The notes under the pieces are model-generated. The model had not been told where the DNA came from and made no database searches. It saw only the letters and a list, made by a program, of their open reading frames with translations. Shown piece by piece: positions 42,849 to 55,855 of a stretch of 64,000 nucleotides of DNA (position 1 is its first letter; every line of letters begins with the position of its first letter). Origin of the DNA: Lobulomyces angularis (lineage: Eukaryota; Chytridiomycota; Chytridiomycetes; Lobulomycetales; Lobulomycetaceae); assembly GCA_027604685.1 (NCBI GenBank), contig JADHYX010000082.1:1-64000 (forward strand), given 5' to 3'. The position numbers and the translations under genes are program-made.

Positions 42849-45800
42849 ATTAATTAAAATATTTATGGATGTCTACCATATATACCTATTATATAAGTTA
42901 TTAACCCTGTTACTATTAATATATATATACTTAACTTAATAAAATAGATTTATCTAATATAGAGAATCCATTCAGTATGGTTAGAGAAGAAGTCCATAAT
43001 TAAATAGATTGAAAAATAAATAACTATTATGTTCATATAACTAATAGAGTTACTCTACTTATAAATTTATATTTTAATTCAGATTATACACTATTTAAAG
43101 AACAAGGTTCAATAAAAAAACAATATTAATACCTCATAAATAAACCTATGATTAAAATCATCTCTTTATTCTATTTTCTGATAACACCATTTGTTATCTT
43201 ATTATTTGCTAATAACCTTTATTAACTTTGACTATTTAGCCCTTAGCTATATATTATCCATGATACCTTTCTATCTTAAAGCTTGAGGCTTTAAGCAAAA
43301 TTTAACTTAAAATTTAACTTAAAGATCTAGACATAAGGATTAATATGTACAATTTTAAGACTTAAGTCACTGTTCCCGAGATATAATTAATTGTCCCTTG
43401 TAAATTATTAACTTATGCTTGGTATTTAATTGTTCTTTAGATTTATAAGTATTAATCTTGTTATGTGAGTACATATTTAAATATACTAAAACTATGGATC
43501 TATTTAACTGTATCTCTAAAATTAAAACTTATCTTTTAATAATGAAATGATAATACTTTTAATGTTTTTTAAATAACTGGCGAGCTATATTTATTTTAGG
43601 GGGTACACCTCAGTCCTATGCTAACATATTAATACAATAAAAAATAAACATGGATTAGATGTAGGTATATAAGGTAAAAATATTTACTTGACTTTATTAA
43701 TATACTTATTGACCTATTGTTTTATTTATCTAGAAATCTTAGTTTAGTCTCATCTCATATAATATTATAAATTGTAATATCTTATTTTAGGGACTGATAT
43801 TATCTTACTTAAATTTTAATCTAACCTACTTTTATGTCTTATAACACTTGTGTTGCATTTTGTATCACAACTTATTAGAGTACTTTATTCATGCTATTTA
43901 CTGATCTGAGATTACAATCATTTAGACATTTGGAGAAGTAATAAATACCAAAAATAATAATGGAATGGATAGATCAACTATAAGTCTTTTATAATCAATA
44001 AAATATAGGAAACATTTTAATACGCATTTATATGCATAATATTAATTGAGTTATAAGGGTTTTAGGTTATAGTTGTGCATCTTTATTAAATTTATTATAT
44101 TCCACTTTCATTAACCCCCTAAGCTTTCTTACACAATTTGGGAGTGGTAACGACTAGTCTCATTTTAATGGGACGTACCCGTAGGGCACAATTGAGGAAT
44201 TAGGGGGGGGGTGGTTAATTAATTCATGATTTACCTACTAATCCTCCGTGTATTTATAATTTCATTTAATAATACTTACTATTTTAATAGAACATTGCCA
44301 TAATCATTAGAATGTTCTCATTACTCAGTATTATATAATTAATAATATGATAACTATTATGTGCATTCTACATTATAATATAATTACAAATCTATTATTA
44401 GTCTATGGTTAATTATTATAAATCATGTCGTATATTTGTAAGGAGATTAGTTTAATAATATTAGATATTTACCTTAAACTCATTAGAGATATAATTAAAA
44501 CTATTAAATGATTATATTTTCATATTCCATTACTTCTTATTTTATATGGATACCTCTATAAATAGCATATAAATTTTATTTGAGTTAAAAGGTACCCCCT
44601 CAAGGGGGTTATTATAACTCTACCTACTTCTGTACTCGTTTAATATTCCTCCTTATCGTATATAGTACATCTATTATGGAATTATTAGTCTTAAATAGTA
44701 GTTAAGAGTATAAATTATTCTTATTCCTTCTAAAAATATAAAAAATGGTAATATCCATCATAATTTATTATTGAGTCTTATCCTAATAAAGGTATCACTT
44801 TATTAGGAGTCTTAAAGATAATTAGCTATTATAGATGGGATAGCAGTCTTGGTGCATTTATTCATATAATTGGTATTATCATCAATATTTCGATATAATT
44901 ACCTACAGGTATAAAAGTATTAAAATAATTAAGGTATTTACGTAACTATCAGTTGGAAGATAATTAATTATTTTAATACACAATTTAACTATCTTAACTA
45001 TGCAGAGAACCTATTTTAGGACTATATACCTTACTTACTTACTTGATTATCTTCTTAATTATACAGACTTATTGAGCAAATTATACATATATTTTGTTAT
45101 AAATAGCAATTATATCTATGATTAATAAAAATAATTAATTACTAGGTTAAAAAGAATGAAAGAAACTATACTATAATTTTAAAGAGGATAATAAAAAGCT
45201 GTAATACTAGAACCTTTCTATTTGAATTCTTATTACTTTAAGTGTGATCTATTATGAAGTAAGCTAAGGGTTTTAAATATTTTTATTAAAGGTATCTTTA
45301 ATCTCTTTAAAAATGTCCACTTAAATATCTTCCACATTAAGAGAATTATTAGTACAAGATATATGGTATACCTGAGAGAGCTAAAGATGTAGACATTTAT
45401 TCTTAAAGGGTTAATTTAGAGTTAATTTAGGATCCTTTATTTTATAATTAAAATAGGAATAAGATATAACTGGTTATACACATTATCATTTTTAGAATAA
45501 GTTTAATCTCAATCAACTTAAAATAGGATTTTCTTGTCCTATTATATAATTATTATTAGATTTTCATATAATTTAGATCTTACTTGCTATCCTCTTATCT
45601 TACAGCTCTTTTCTTATAATCTACAAAAATATATCTTTATATTTAAAGGTAATTTATATCCCTTTTTACTGATTAAATTATAAATATGATACCAATCTAT
45701 TAGAACTATCTTTAATTTTTAATTTAGTACTTGTAATATTCTTATTTTAATATAACCCTTTAATTATCTTAGCTACTAACTATTTAAAAACAGAAATTAT

Positions 45801-46040
45801 ATCCTTTTTATATTAAATTATTGTACTCTTTTATCTTTAAATTAAATGCCTAAATATGTTATATTTTATGAGATTATGTAATATTTTAATAGGTTTATTT
45901 AATTTATAGTGTATTAAAGTATTATGATGCTTAAATTTTAAGAGATCTTTATTAAGGATATTACTGTTTATAGCATTCCTTAAGTATTTACATAATAATG
46001 CTAAAGCATTGTAATGCCGATCAGCTAGATTTATATTAAT

Positions 46041-46064
46041 TGCGCAGCGCGCAGCGCGCAGCTG
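46041..46064. repeat. GCGCAGC tandem repeat
   Basis: TGCGCAGCGCGCAGCGCGCAGCTGG built from a GCGCAGC-type unit. It shares the end AGCTGG with the 47.6-kb repeat. Confidence 0.8.
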
Positions 46065-47553
46065 GATGTTATAATATTATTGGTAGCACATCATCGGATA
46101 TTTGCATTTTATCTGTGAAGGTTTAATATTAAGATATGTTTATCTGTATCACTAAGGTTAGCTTCATTACAATTGCCAACATAAGGACCAATCAAACAAT
46201 CAAAGTCAACCAATATTACCCGTTGCTGCAACTATTTTATGTCTTATTATTCGACAAAGTTAAGTAGTGAACAGGATTTAAAATAATCAGAACCATTAAA
46301 GGTTTATATGCTAGAGTTATCGAGAAACGTTTTCTCTAATGGACACATATTTAGCTGTACCTGCTCTTAGGGTGAGTATTCATTGGTACTGATCGTAATT
46401 GCTTTCATGGCTCTATTTTAAATACGGAATTTTATGATAATTTGTATGATATATTAAAACCAAAAACTAATATTATAAATAAATAGATAATAATGTAAAA
46501 AATGCTGGTGGTTAATTGTATAATAGTGTAATAATCTCCCCGTTAGGGGGATACAGTAATACGAATTTATTTAATTCGACATGCCTCGTAGTTATATAAT
46601 ACTGCTCCTGTACTGGTAATATGGATAATTTCCCTACCCCCGTAAGGGGTTATTGTAAATAGTCCATCCGGTCTGTTTATAGCATCCTTCACCTAACACT
46701 TCAATAGGTAAATATATTGAGAGACAAAAAATTATAAGGTGGTATTTTACAGCAGCAACGATGATAATACCGACATCAATAAAAGTATTTTCTTGAATAA
46801 GGACAATAAATGGAGGTGTAATAAGTAATATAGTATTGATATAGTATAGGATTTATATTATTATTTACAATATGTGGTTGTAGTGAGGTTATCAAATTTA
46901 GACATTTATAGATATGTCATAGCTCTATTTATATATGTATTAAGTATGGGAGCAGTATTTGGGATAATAAACAGTTATTATTATTCAATAATAGAGGGAA
47001 AGAGTATAAAGGAGTATGAAGTAATGTCCATGTAGGTCACAATTAATAGACCACTTACAACACCTACTGGTTAGGGATGGTCTCTCTATAATTACGGTCC
47101 TTCCTAGCATTAACCTATAAAGTATTTATAAAGAATCGTTAACTAAATCCCAACATACAACTGCAACCTATTACTCCAGCCTTGAATTAATATCCTAAAG
47201 GAATATGGAGGCTAGACCCAATGATACATATGAGTTAAAATGCAAAGGATTATGCAATTAGGTCAGTAGGAAACTGGAAGCATTTAATACTTCGAACATG
47301 ACGATGGTTAACCTCATTCTTATCCTTAGGTTTTAGGTTAACTACTTCCTATTATATGTCCTTCAAGGACCAAGTAAACCGCTAACTCTTTTAGTATAAC
47401 CACTTTAGTGAGGCTACAAAAACTAATAATATATCCCTCTGGGATAGTTACAACTTAATAGGTAGGACTTAAGCCTTATGTGAATTAATTTTAACTTACA
47501 ATCATAGCTATATATCTCTTATAGATAGATACCAAGAGAACTATAATTAATTA

Positions 47554-47600
47554 TAGCGCGCAAGCGCGTAAGCGCGTAAGCGCGTAAGCGCGTAAGCTGG
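47554..47600. repeat. GCGCGTAA tandem repeat
   Basis: An 8-base unit GCGCGTAA in about five copies, first copy GCGCGCAA, ending AGCTGG. Extreme GC in very AT-rich DNA; can fold into slipped hairpins. Confidence 0.85.
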
Positions 47601-47894
47601 TACCAAAGGTGAACTGAACTAATAATTACTGTAAATAAAGATTTAAGTAAGTTATACTACAGCATAACACTAATTGTGATAGGAATAGATGCTGTAATGA
47701 ACCCATCTAAATAAATTTATAATATAAAGGTTCACCATAGCCAACGCAGGTTATGCTTATTTTAAAGCAATATATGTTATAAGGTATAGATAGGTTAGTA
47801 TTAATATGTATATATAAGCATTTTAATTACCACTAACTTGTATCCATATTTTACTGTATAATAACCAAATAAAACAATAACGACAGCATCTAAT

Positions 47895-47920
47895 TGATAA
47901 TGCGCAAGCTTGATGCTCAT
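47895..47920. repeat. GCGCAAGCTTGATG element
   Basis: GCGCAAGCTTGATGCT also occurs at 55722-55738 (inside the rnl expansion) and 59740-59754, the latter two as CGCGCAAGCTTGATG. At 47886 an upstream AGCATC pairs with GATGCT. Confidence 0.75.
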
Positions 47921-48332
47921 TTACACTCCATAAAGGCGCCACATATAAATTGTATTATGGTAGTGATGAATGTACACCTCTAAATGTAAGTATATTTCAA
48001 CTATTTAACATGTAATAGTATTACTTTATAAGCCGCTATAAAAATCCTAGCCACCCTAATAGCATATTAGGACACTTAGCACTTTATCTATAGGCCCGGC
48101 TTATCTAAGGGTTAAACTATATGGAAGGATTAGTGAAAAAGAGATCATTACCATATAAATTGAGAGCATCCTTACCCTATATAACTTAATTAATAAGATC
48201 GTACCTAAAATGACCGACATCCTAAATATATCTCTTCTGTGAATGCCATAAGATTCACTAAATGCTTTATAGTATTAATAATTATAGAGTAAATGGGGAA
48301 GCATAGAGAGAAAAATTAATTGGGAATTAAAA

Positions 48333-48403
48333 TCCCGGATGGTGTAATGGTAGCATGATGGGCTCATGATCCATTGGTATAGGTTCGAATCCTAATCTGG
48401 GAA
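48333..48403 (+). tRNA. trnM: tRNA-Met (CAT)
   Basis: Acceptor TCCCGGA pairs with TCTGGGA. Anticodon stem ATGGG/TCCAT holds loop CTCATGA with anticodon CAT. T arm ...AGG-TTCGAAT-CCT.... Initiator or elongator not decided; a modified Ile tRNA is also possible. Confidence 0.93.
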
Positions 48404-48529
48404 TCCTATAGAAGCCTTATTTATTAGGTTAACATTAAAAATAGATCTTAATTGAAAGTATCAGGCATGTGAATTTATAATATATTAACTCGTAATATTA
48501 TAAATTAAATAAATTAAATAAAATTTTTA

Positions 48530-48720
48530 ATTCTAACTGGTAATAGAGTTAAATATGTTAGATATGCAGATGATTTAATTATAGGAATAATTGGGACCTA
48601 ATACATTTGCTAAATATATTTAAACAATACTTAGGAGTTTAAATTAGAGCTAAGTGTGATTGTCTAACAATAAAAGTATAAAGTAAATTTAGCTTCATTT
48701 AGTGGTTAGCCATTTAAGTC
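48530..48720 (+). pseudogene. Group II intron reverse transcriptase relic
   Basis: RVKYVRYADDLIIGIIG is the catalytic YADD box, followed after TAA codons by EFKLELS and SFIxWLA, which match the downstream RT pattern LKLELSxxKT...FLGW. The rest of the protein is gone. A dead group II intron in intergenic DNA. Confidence 0.75.
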
Positions 48721-48729
48721 GAGCCCTAT

Positions 48730-51700
48730 TAATAGAGTGCTATAACCTACAACCATGTATATTAGAACATTATTCTCTATATAAGTTACTTTTATTATCG
48801 GTAATAAATATGTTAGGTCTAAGATTAGTATTGAGAGTTTGCTGCATTAGTAAATGCTAAGAAGATCAAAGCAGAATAAGCGCAATAAATGCTAATAAAT
48901 ATTATGTATAACATAGAAATCATTAACTGCATCGTTCCAGCAAATGAGCGAGCATTTTATAATTATAACCTACTTTATCAGTTTATCAACATTTACCTAA
49001 ACTTACATCTAAACCTATATGAACGGATGCGGTGGCCTTCCTAAAATAAATGCTTACTTATATTCGATCTATAGTAAGCAAGAATCAAGCCAAATTACTC
49101 AATTTTTAATCAATACCAGTTCATTTATACTTAATCTATACCCATCGATGTTAAAAATGCTTACCCTATTTCGTATCTATGTTGTTCAATTTATAAATGT
49201 ATGAAGCTTGCTAAGATATATAAAACCCTGTATGCGGGCCTCCCAAATGCTGCGCTGCATGTGGTGATAAATATGTCATCCTTATTAACTAAAAGGCATG
49301 GATGAAATTAGGATAATGAGAATTAAATAGATCATAGGTATAATACTAAGTCCTATGATAAGAGGATTAATTTTTATTCATATATATACAATTAAATCTT
49401 AAGGTTAATATTTAAGATGCTGATCTACATTAAGATAAATCTTCACGACTAGGATCTAATTATCCTATAAAATATACTAATTAATACTGAGGGTAAAATA
49501 GGAAAAAAAGTAAGTGAAATAACTAACCACTCATTTATTGCTACTCTACTAATCACACTTTCAAGGACTTACCGATCATCCCAAACAACGCAGCAGCAAA
49601 TTAAGAACTTAATTTTTTGTGTGAAAAATACTTTATCTCAATTAACTCAGGATTATAGTTATTTCTGTGATAGATTATGTTATATATAAAGGTAAATAAC
49701 CATAAATATGTGAAATACTATTATGGATTAGAGTAGGTAATAGATAAGCCTGTTATAAATGACTTACTAATATTAAGGTAGGTAAGGAATACTCTAATTA
49801 CATTTATACCGTGATACCTATCCAGCTAACTTATAATGATTATGTAAACTTATATTTATACTAAGCATATTTGACAATAATGCTTTACTACTGAGTAATA
49901 GTTGACAATAATATGTTAACTTAGTAATACCCTCCTATAGTTAGATATTTTGGTTATAATCCATCCTATTAGTAATTACCTTTACATTTAACTTAGCATA
50001 ATTATGATGTAGTGATATTTTATTGGTAGTAATTCTTAAATTAGTTATTTTAAAATTAGCTAAACATGTGGTAGGTAGCATATGGTTATTTATTATTTAG
50101 TAGACCACATGCGGTCCAATTGCTTATTTTAATATTATTTATTAGCATTTATTGCGCGGTCGAGCCCTAATGATAAGGGTCGAGTTTTTATTGTTTTAAT
50201 TCGCATAATTCGATTATTTAGCTGTAATAAATTTACTTATACTGTTTTAGTACAAGCATTATTATAGTAGATAGTCCAATTATTTATGTTCCCATTCTTC
50301 CCTCCAATAATATTAAAAGCACCAAGGGATTATTATTGACTCGGATAAACCATAATACGTACGATACGAATTAGGTAAATATCAACTTATCGATTTATCA
50401 GATGTCAACTTTATATTTAATGTTGACTGAAACAATTAACCATCATTATAAATTCCCCCCAATTAATGGATATCTGATTTAACGCCTCATGCTTTAATTA
50501 CTAATAAAATAACGCTTTAATTTCAATTAATACTTTATTACTATAAGTATAAAACAATAGGATTCTTTTAAAGTCACTGCATGCTCTTAAAAATATCTGC
50601 TCCATTTTGTTTATCTTGTTGAATTTAATTTTGGATCACGAAAATCAATAACCATTCGAACAATGACTCATCTGTCTCCATGTTATGTTTTTGATACAAT
50701 CAAGATGCTTTTTGTTTCTTATCACCCTCATTACTACAACCTTCCCAATTTTTAAGTATGCAAAAGTAAAAAATTTTGTCTCTCATTCTCCTTAAAATAG
50801 ATATAATTATTAATACATTATTGTCATACGAATATGGGATATCATCAATAGGGAATAACGTAAAATATAATAGCAAGATTGCTATACATAAAGATATATC
50901 CTATTAAATTACTCTGTGTATATAAATTGAAGAATAATATTAGTAATATTAACAATATATAAATTAAGTCTTTATGCTAATTTAAGTTATTTCTCTTGAA
51001 TTTCATAAGGTATAATTAATATCTAGTTTAAATTTCTAATGCCCAAGTCATAGACATTGAAATACAGGTATAATTATGCAATAAATGCTAAATATTATAT
51101 CATAAATAAAGATGAAATTAAGATAATAAATTTTTATATCAGTATTAAGAAGTTAAATTATTCAACCTTTATAAATTCCTGATACTAGATATTTTGCCTT
51201 ATGAATTTGATCCTTACCCATATTTAATCACACCATGTACTATAGGTCATATAATATTAGTAATATCATATGGAGATGTACGCATGTTATAAAACCAGCT
51301 AAACACAATCCTTTAATAGTAAAAATCCTTATGAGGAACCTCCTTGAGGATGACTATGATATCAGACGGGTAGGACAAAAGAACCCGCCATTTATCGCTC
51401 TCCCTTTTAATCTATGGCATAAGACATACTAAAGATAAATAAATCATATGAAGCAGCTAGGTAGCAATGTTATCATGATGATATATTTTAATGATATTAC
51501 CAGACCTGTACCTTCGATTTATTATATATTAAAATATAATTCATAAAAATGTAAATATAATAAGGATATAATGGATCTCAAGAATTGGTCATTGGCATTA
51601 TTATTGGATATTCACATAATATTGCACCCGTCGAACAGGCAACCAGCTAAAAATACACGTGGCGTAGCCGGTAAAATAAAGCTTTATTTTAAAGTATATA

Positions 51701-53900
51701 TTTTATTATATTTGTGAATATATTGAAAATTCCATATTCCTACTGAGTTATATATAAAACTTATAAATTATCCTTTAAATAACTTAAAAATAAAATATAT
51801 ACATATATGTATTATGGGCACAAAATATATAAACAGAATATATCTTCCACAACATATAAAGAGTGTAATATATCTACTGATTAAAATTAGGGTCTCAAAC
51901 TATATTATTATTTAATCCCCAATTACACTCTATATATAATTAAGTAAAAATAAATAGTAATTATTAATACTTCATATGTAATTAAAGTAAACCCTGATGA
52001 TGGAAATCTTTAGAGGTCGACTTCATAAAAAGTATTATGGAAAGTTATATACAGGATCAGTAGCATTTAATATAAAAGTCTGGGCAACAGGAACTAATGT
52101 AAAAAGTGGATATAGCAAAATAATTTTTATTTTCTCCTTATAAAATTTCCCGTACCTTGAATAATGAATGTAAATTAACCGTGTTACGCCAAACCAAGAT
52201 GCCAACTCGCTCGGGAAAATAAATAATGTAGCCCATGCACAAGTCTTAATAACAAGACATAAAATTTTAAGTTGTTGCAAATAAAGCTTCATATGAACTA
52301 TTGAGATTAACTAACATAAGGATCTCCAAAATGTATTACTGTTACAACCTTATTATTACTACTGAGAATGATGATCCTAAAACTTAGGAATCAGTTAATC
52401 TAGATTATTCTTTGTATAATAATTATTATACCTAAAAAGGTTTACTATTAACTTACGCTAATAAAAAAGCACCTCCCCTTGGACTGCAATACTACCTCTT
52501 TACTTGAGCTATAATTTAAGTCCTCTAATTATTAAATATTTAATACTATAAACAGCACTATTAGCAAGCCGCTGATCAATGTTTCTAAAACTTTACTTAT
52601 CGCATATACCGGGCATAAATTTCCAATACATTACGGGTCTATCATATGACGTATTCCCTAAAAATGCTAGTTGACTTATCACTATGATAAACTACCTAAG
52701 CTTATCTGTCCTATTATTTTTTTAATAAGAGTATAAAATGTTCTTGGAGAAGTTGTTAACTCAAGGTAGTTCCGTTTCGTATTGTGTTAGATGCTTTCAA
52801 TGATTGTTCTTGTAAATCCTTTTGATAATTCTCCTTTGATATCCAATAAATGATCTAACTTTAAATACATTGAAAGTTTAATACATAAAAAGAGCATTGA
52901 AATTATGAAGGTTTTAATAAAGTCGATTAAAGCTATAATAAAGGTGAGCACTTTTTCCTAAAATAGTACCAGTTTTAAGGCGACTCAAATAATACCTGAT
53001 CCTAACTGAGTCTCTGGATTTGGTAGCATATAAAATTATCTAGTTCAAAATGCTAGTAAGTTTTAGATTATTAATAATGTGGTTACTATTTACAAAGATC
53101 TAATAGTACTAACCATGGTAATTATTTTGTCACTTTTTAATGTATTGTTAATGCCGTTCATTAAGGGCTAAATATCAAGTATAGCGTTATGATGCAGACA
53201 TATTCATTAAGTTTTATTCCGTTCATATTAAAAGGTTTCATTCAATATTATAGTTATTTCCTAAAAACTTCGTAATTATCTTTAATGTTTTATATATATC
53301 AATAAATGATATATATATCCCTTTATAATTACATTATGCTGTCCTTATATGGAGATGCTTGGATAATAGAGACTTATATCTTACTCAATACAAGTTAAAG
53401 TTATTATTGATTTAAGTAAATAGGAATATTTAATAGCTAAAGTAATTTTAAGTACTTAAATATAGAATAATACAGTACTTAAGATAGATTACAATTTATG
53501 TTATTATTTCAATTTAACAAAATATAAAATGGTTATTATATTGAGTCTAAACCCTATTAGCTGAACAAGTCCAAGGATATGACATCTATTAAATTTTATT
53601 CATAGTTTATTGCATTTTAATAGACACTTTATCCTTAAAGTAGATACAATAATGAAGTTTATCTGACATTTATATTCTTAGTTTCACTAATGGTTCATAT
53701 TTGTTCCAAAGTAATCACTTAAATTTTTCTTACACAAGTCTTGATTAAAGAGCTACAGTATGCTCACGATTAAGAGCTATCCTAAGTGTTGAACCCTCTG
53801 TTGTTTTAATGGTGTATAAAATATTTCTCTCTAATTTATATGCCCGATGGGCTAAGTTGACTCCCATATTGAAATTTATACCGATATAAATTCCGATCCA
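48730..53900. other. Gene-poor AT-rich stretch with unassigned ORFs
   Basis: No gene identified. Open frames of 61 (49019-49204, +), 65 (51235-51432, +) and 85 codons (52035-52292, -, with ATLFIFPSELASWFGVTRLI) are not recognised. On the minus strand at 50610-50790 a 57-codon frame with one TGA contains GDKKQKAS and METDESLFEWL. A hairpin GCCCTAATGATAAGGGT is near 50165. Confidence 0.4.
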
Positions 53901-53921
53901 CTACTTAATTTTCTCAACAAT

Positions 53922-54239
53922 TTATCTAATAGGATTATCTGGTAATCTTATTTGTCCTTCTCCCTAAGGAGTTCTTGGAGGAGTAGGTAATTGTCCTACT
54001 GGAGGTCTATAAATACCCATAGCCCTATCCCAAATTTCAGGGTCAGGTCTAGGTCTAATAGGACGAGGTTCCGGAACAAAATTTTTTTTATGTATAATCA
54101 TTAATATTATCAATATTATAATCGACAATATTCCCATAAAAATCTAAAATTCTATATTATCGATTATCTAAATTGAACAAAAACTATCTACACTATTCAC
54201 TTCATGTAGATATCTATTAATATTTATATTTTCTATCAT
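53922..54239 (-). CDS. orf105, membrane-anchored proline-rich protein
   Basis: 105 aa, ATG at 54239 to TAA at 53922, with three TAG codons read as Leu and no other interruption. Residues 1-30 are polar. About 34-50 form one hydrophobic helix (FMGILSIIILIILMII). The rest is a basic proline-rich tail (NFVPEPRPIRPRPDPEIWD, RPPVGQLPTPPRTP). Codon use is AT-rich like atp9. No family recognised. A single-pass protein with its tail in matrix or intermembrane space is an inference. It lies about 380 bp from the 3' end of rnl on the same strand, so it could be on the same transcript. Intact reading frame in a region of broken genes argues that it is real. Confidence 0.6.
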
Positions 54240-54610
54240 ATTTCTATATAGATATATACTAAGTTAATTGAAAAGGTTAAAGCACCCTATCATACCAATG
54301 GTATGACAAGGGAGAATATTAGGTTTGCATTGGGAGATTTTTTAAAGACCTTTATTCTCTGGGGATTTTTTCCAAAATCCTTATGGGTGGATTTAGTTTT
54401 CTCTCTAACTTTATAATAATAATAGGACTAATAAACAGATAGTGTTATTTACGATACTTCCTTGTTTTAATGTAGTTATAAATGCGCGTCATACCATAAG
54501 AACTATCCCCCTCTATTTATACCTATTTATACCCATTGGTTGGTGTTGCTAAATAGAGCGTTACATAAATATTCCTAAATATTTATTGCACTATTGTTCT
54601 AAGGGTCCTT
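54240..54610. other. Spacer between rnl and orf105
   Basis: Contains a perfect inverted repeat GTCATACCAATGGTATGAC at about 54294-54312. Possible transcript-processing site; nothing else seen. Confidence 0.4.
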
Positions 54611-55170
54611 TAGTGAGTGCTTAATCAATCTCAGCTCGTCAGTACTAGTTCTTAAATGTAATTATGTAACATACTCTTACTAGATATATTTATAAGAGTG
54701 TAAAGATAGATATGTAACATTATATGCTACTAGTAGAACAGATATTACTAAAGTGTTTACTAATAAATTGCTTAATCTTTATATAGACTTTTAATATCCA
54801 TTTTATCGAATATATATTGTATTACTCCTGATATTATTGTTATTAAATACTAATAAATCAAACATAATTTCCTTATAAATGTATCAAGGTTAACTCATAG
54901 TTGCTTTGTGAAATAGTAAAAAATGGAGTTACTACTAGATAATGGAGCTACTACTAGATTAGTACACAGCCATAAGATATCCCAATAATAGGGAGAAGGA
55001 AGAATCAAAAAGATACTAGACCGGGATTATAGCCGGCCTATTAATGAGTTACCGGACGATCTTACCTCCTTAGATTGGATTCAGGAGTTCTGATTACTGT
55101 ACTTAGCTTGCCTTACAACTTATCAACCCTATAGAAAAGCCCCTATAATGAACCATCTTAATTATGATAA

Positions 55171-55228
55171 GAGATTCTAAGAGAATAATAATTTATAATT
55201 ATTATATGAGATTCTAAGAGAATAATAA
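55171..55228. repeat. Duplicated segment in rnl 3' domain
   Basis: GAGATTCTAAGAGAATAAT occurs twice, 37 bases apart, with an AT spacer between. It enlarges a variable region after the sarcin-ricin loop. Confidence 0.8.
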
Positions 55229-55559
55229 GAGGTAAGGGATACCATAGGTACTCCAAATAAAGTCCTCTCGTACTAAAACCTTATGTCCTATACTCATATT
55301 CCCTAAGTAGATAGGATCCCACCTGTATCACTACGGTGTAAACCCAGCTCACGTATCCCCTTAGGCAGAGAACAGCTGCACCCTTGGAACCTTGTACAGT
55401 TCCAGGTTGGGATGAGCCGACATCGAGGTGCCGAAACCTGAATAAAATATGGACTTTAATTCAGGACTAGCCTGTTATCCCTTGAGTAGCTTTGTTCCTT
55501 AAACGGTTATCCTAAAATAACCGGATCACTATGACCGACTCCCACTATTTAGGTGTCTA

Positions 55560-55855
55560 GTATGGATATCATGTGGTGATAAGCCCTAGACACTGAAACA
55601 AATTAGATTTATTGTTCGTAAGAACCGTATGTGCGGGTCAATATAAAACATAGCTGCTGCTAATGCATATGGTGGGTATATAAGAAAATGCTCACCATAA
55701 ATGTTTTAAGTTAATTATGAACGCGCAAGCTTGATGCTGGAACAGCAATAAATGCTAACTATTAAACTATATGCATTATGAACGAGGCATACAATTTGTA
55801 TCTTGAATTGTCGTTATAGTATTACAGCATAAAATTAGGGAATCCCTTCCCGACT
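55560..55855 (-). other. Expansion or intron remnant inside rnl domain V
   Basis: About 290 nt separates GCTTGACTTCGCCGACC (rRNA, about 55870) from the GTCATAGTGATCC block. It holds an 8-bp hairpin GTGTCTAG/CTAGACAC, a CGCGCAAGCTTGATG repeat and a domain-V-like GCACATACGGTTC. No complete intron core seen. Confidence 0.45.

Larger units (their letters stand above)
42243..48332. other. Gene-poor AT-rich stretch
   Basis: No gene identified. Includes a direct 38-bp duplication (42774-42848); a double hairpin GAGTTA...CCCCCTCAAGGGGG...TAACTC near 44581-44620; GC runs at 46041-46064 and 47554-47600; hairpins CTCCCCGTTAGGGGGA (46528) and CCCCCGTAAGGGG (46635); and a GC-richer patch at 47040-47400 of unknown nature. 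Confidence 0.45.

Noticed and set aside
44130..44190. Possible tRNA or rRNA piece (GGGACGTACCCGTAGGGC)
   Set aside because: No cloverleaf or recognisable rRNA helix could be built.
26400..54600. Small subunit rRNA (rns)
   Set aside because: Looked for the 530 loop, the 1400/1500 decoding region and the 3' terminal helix on both strands; none found.
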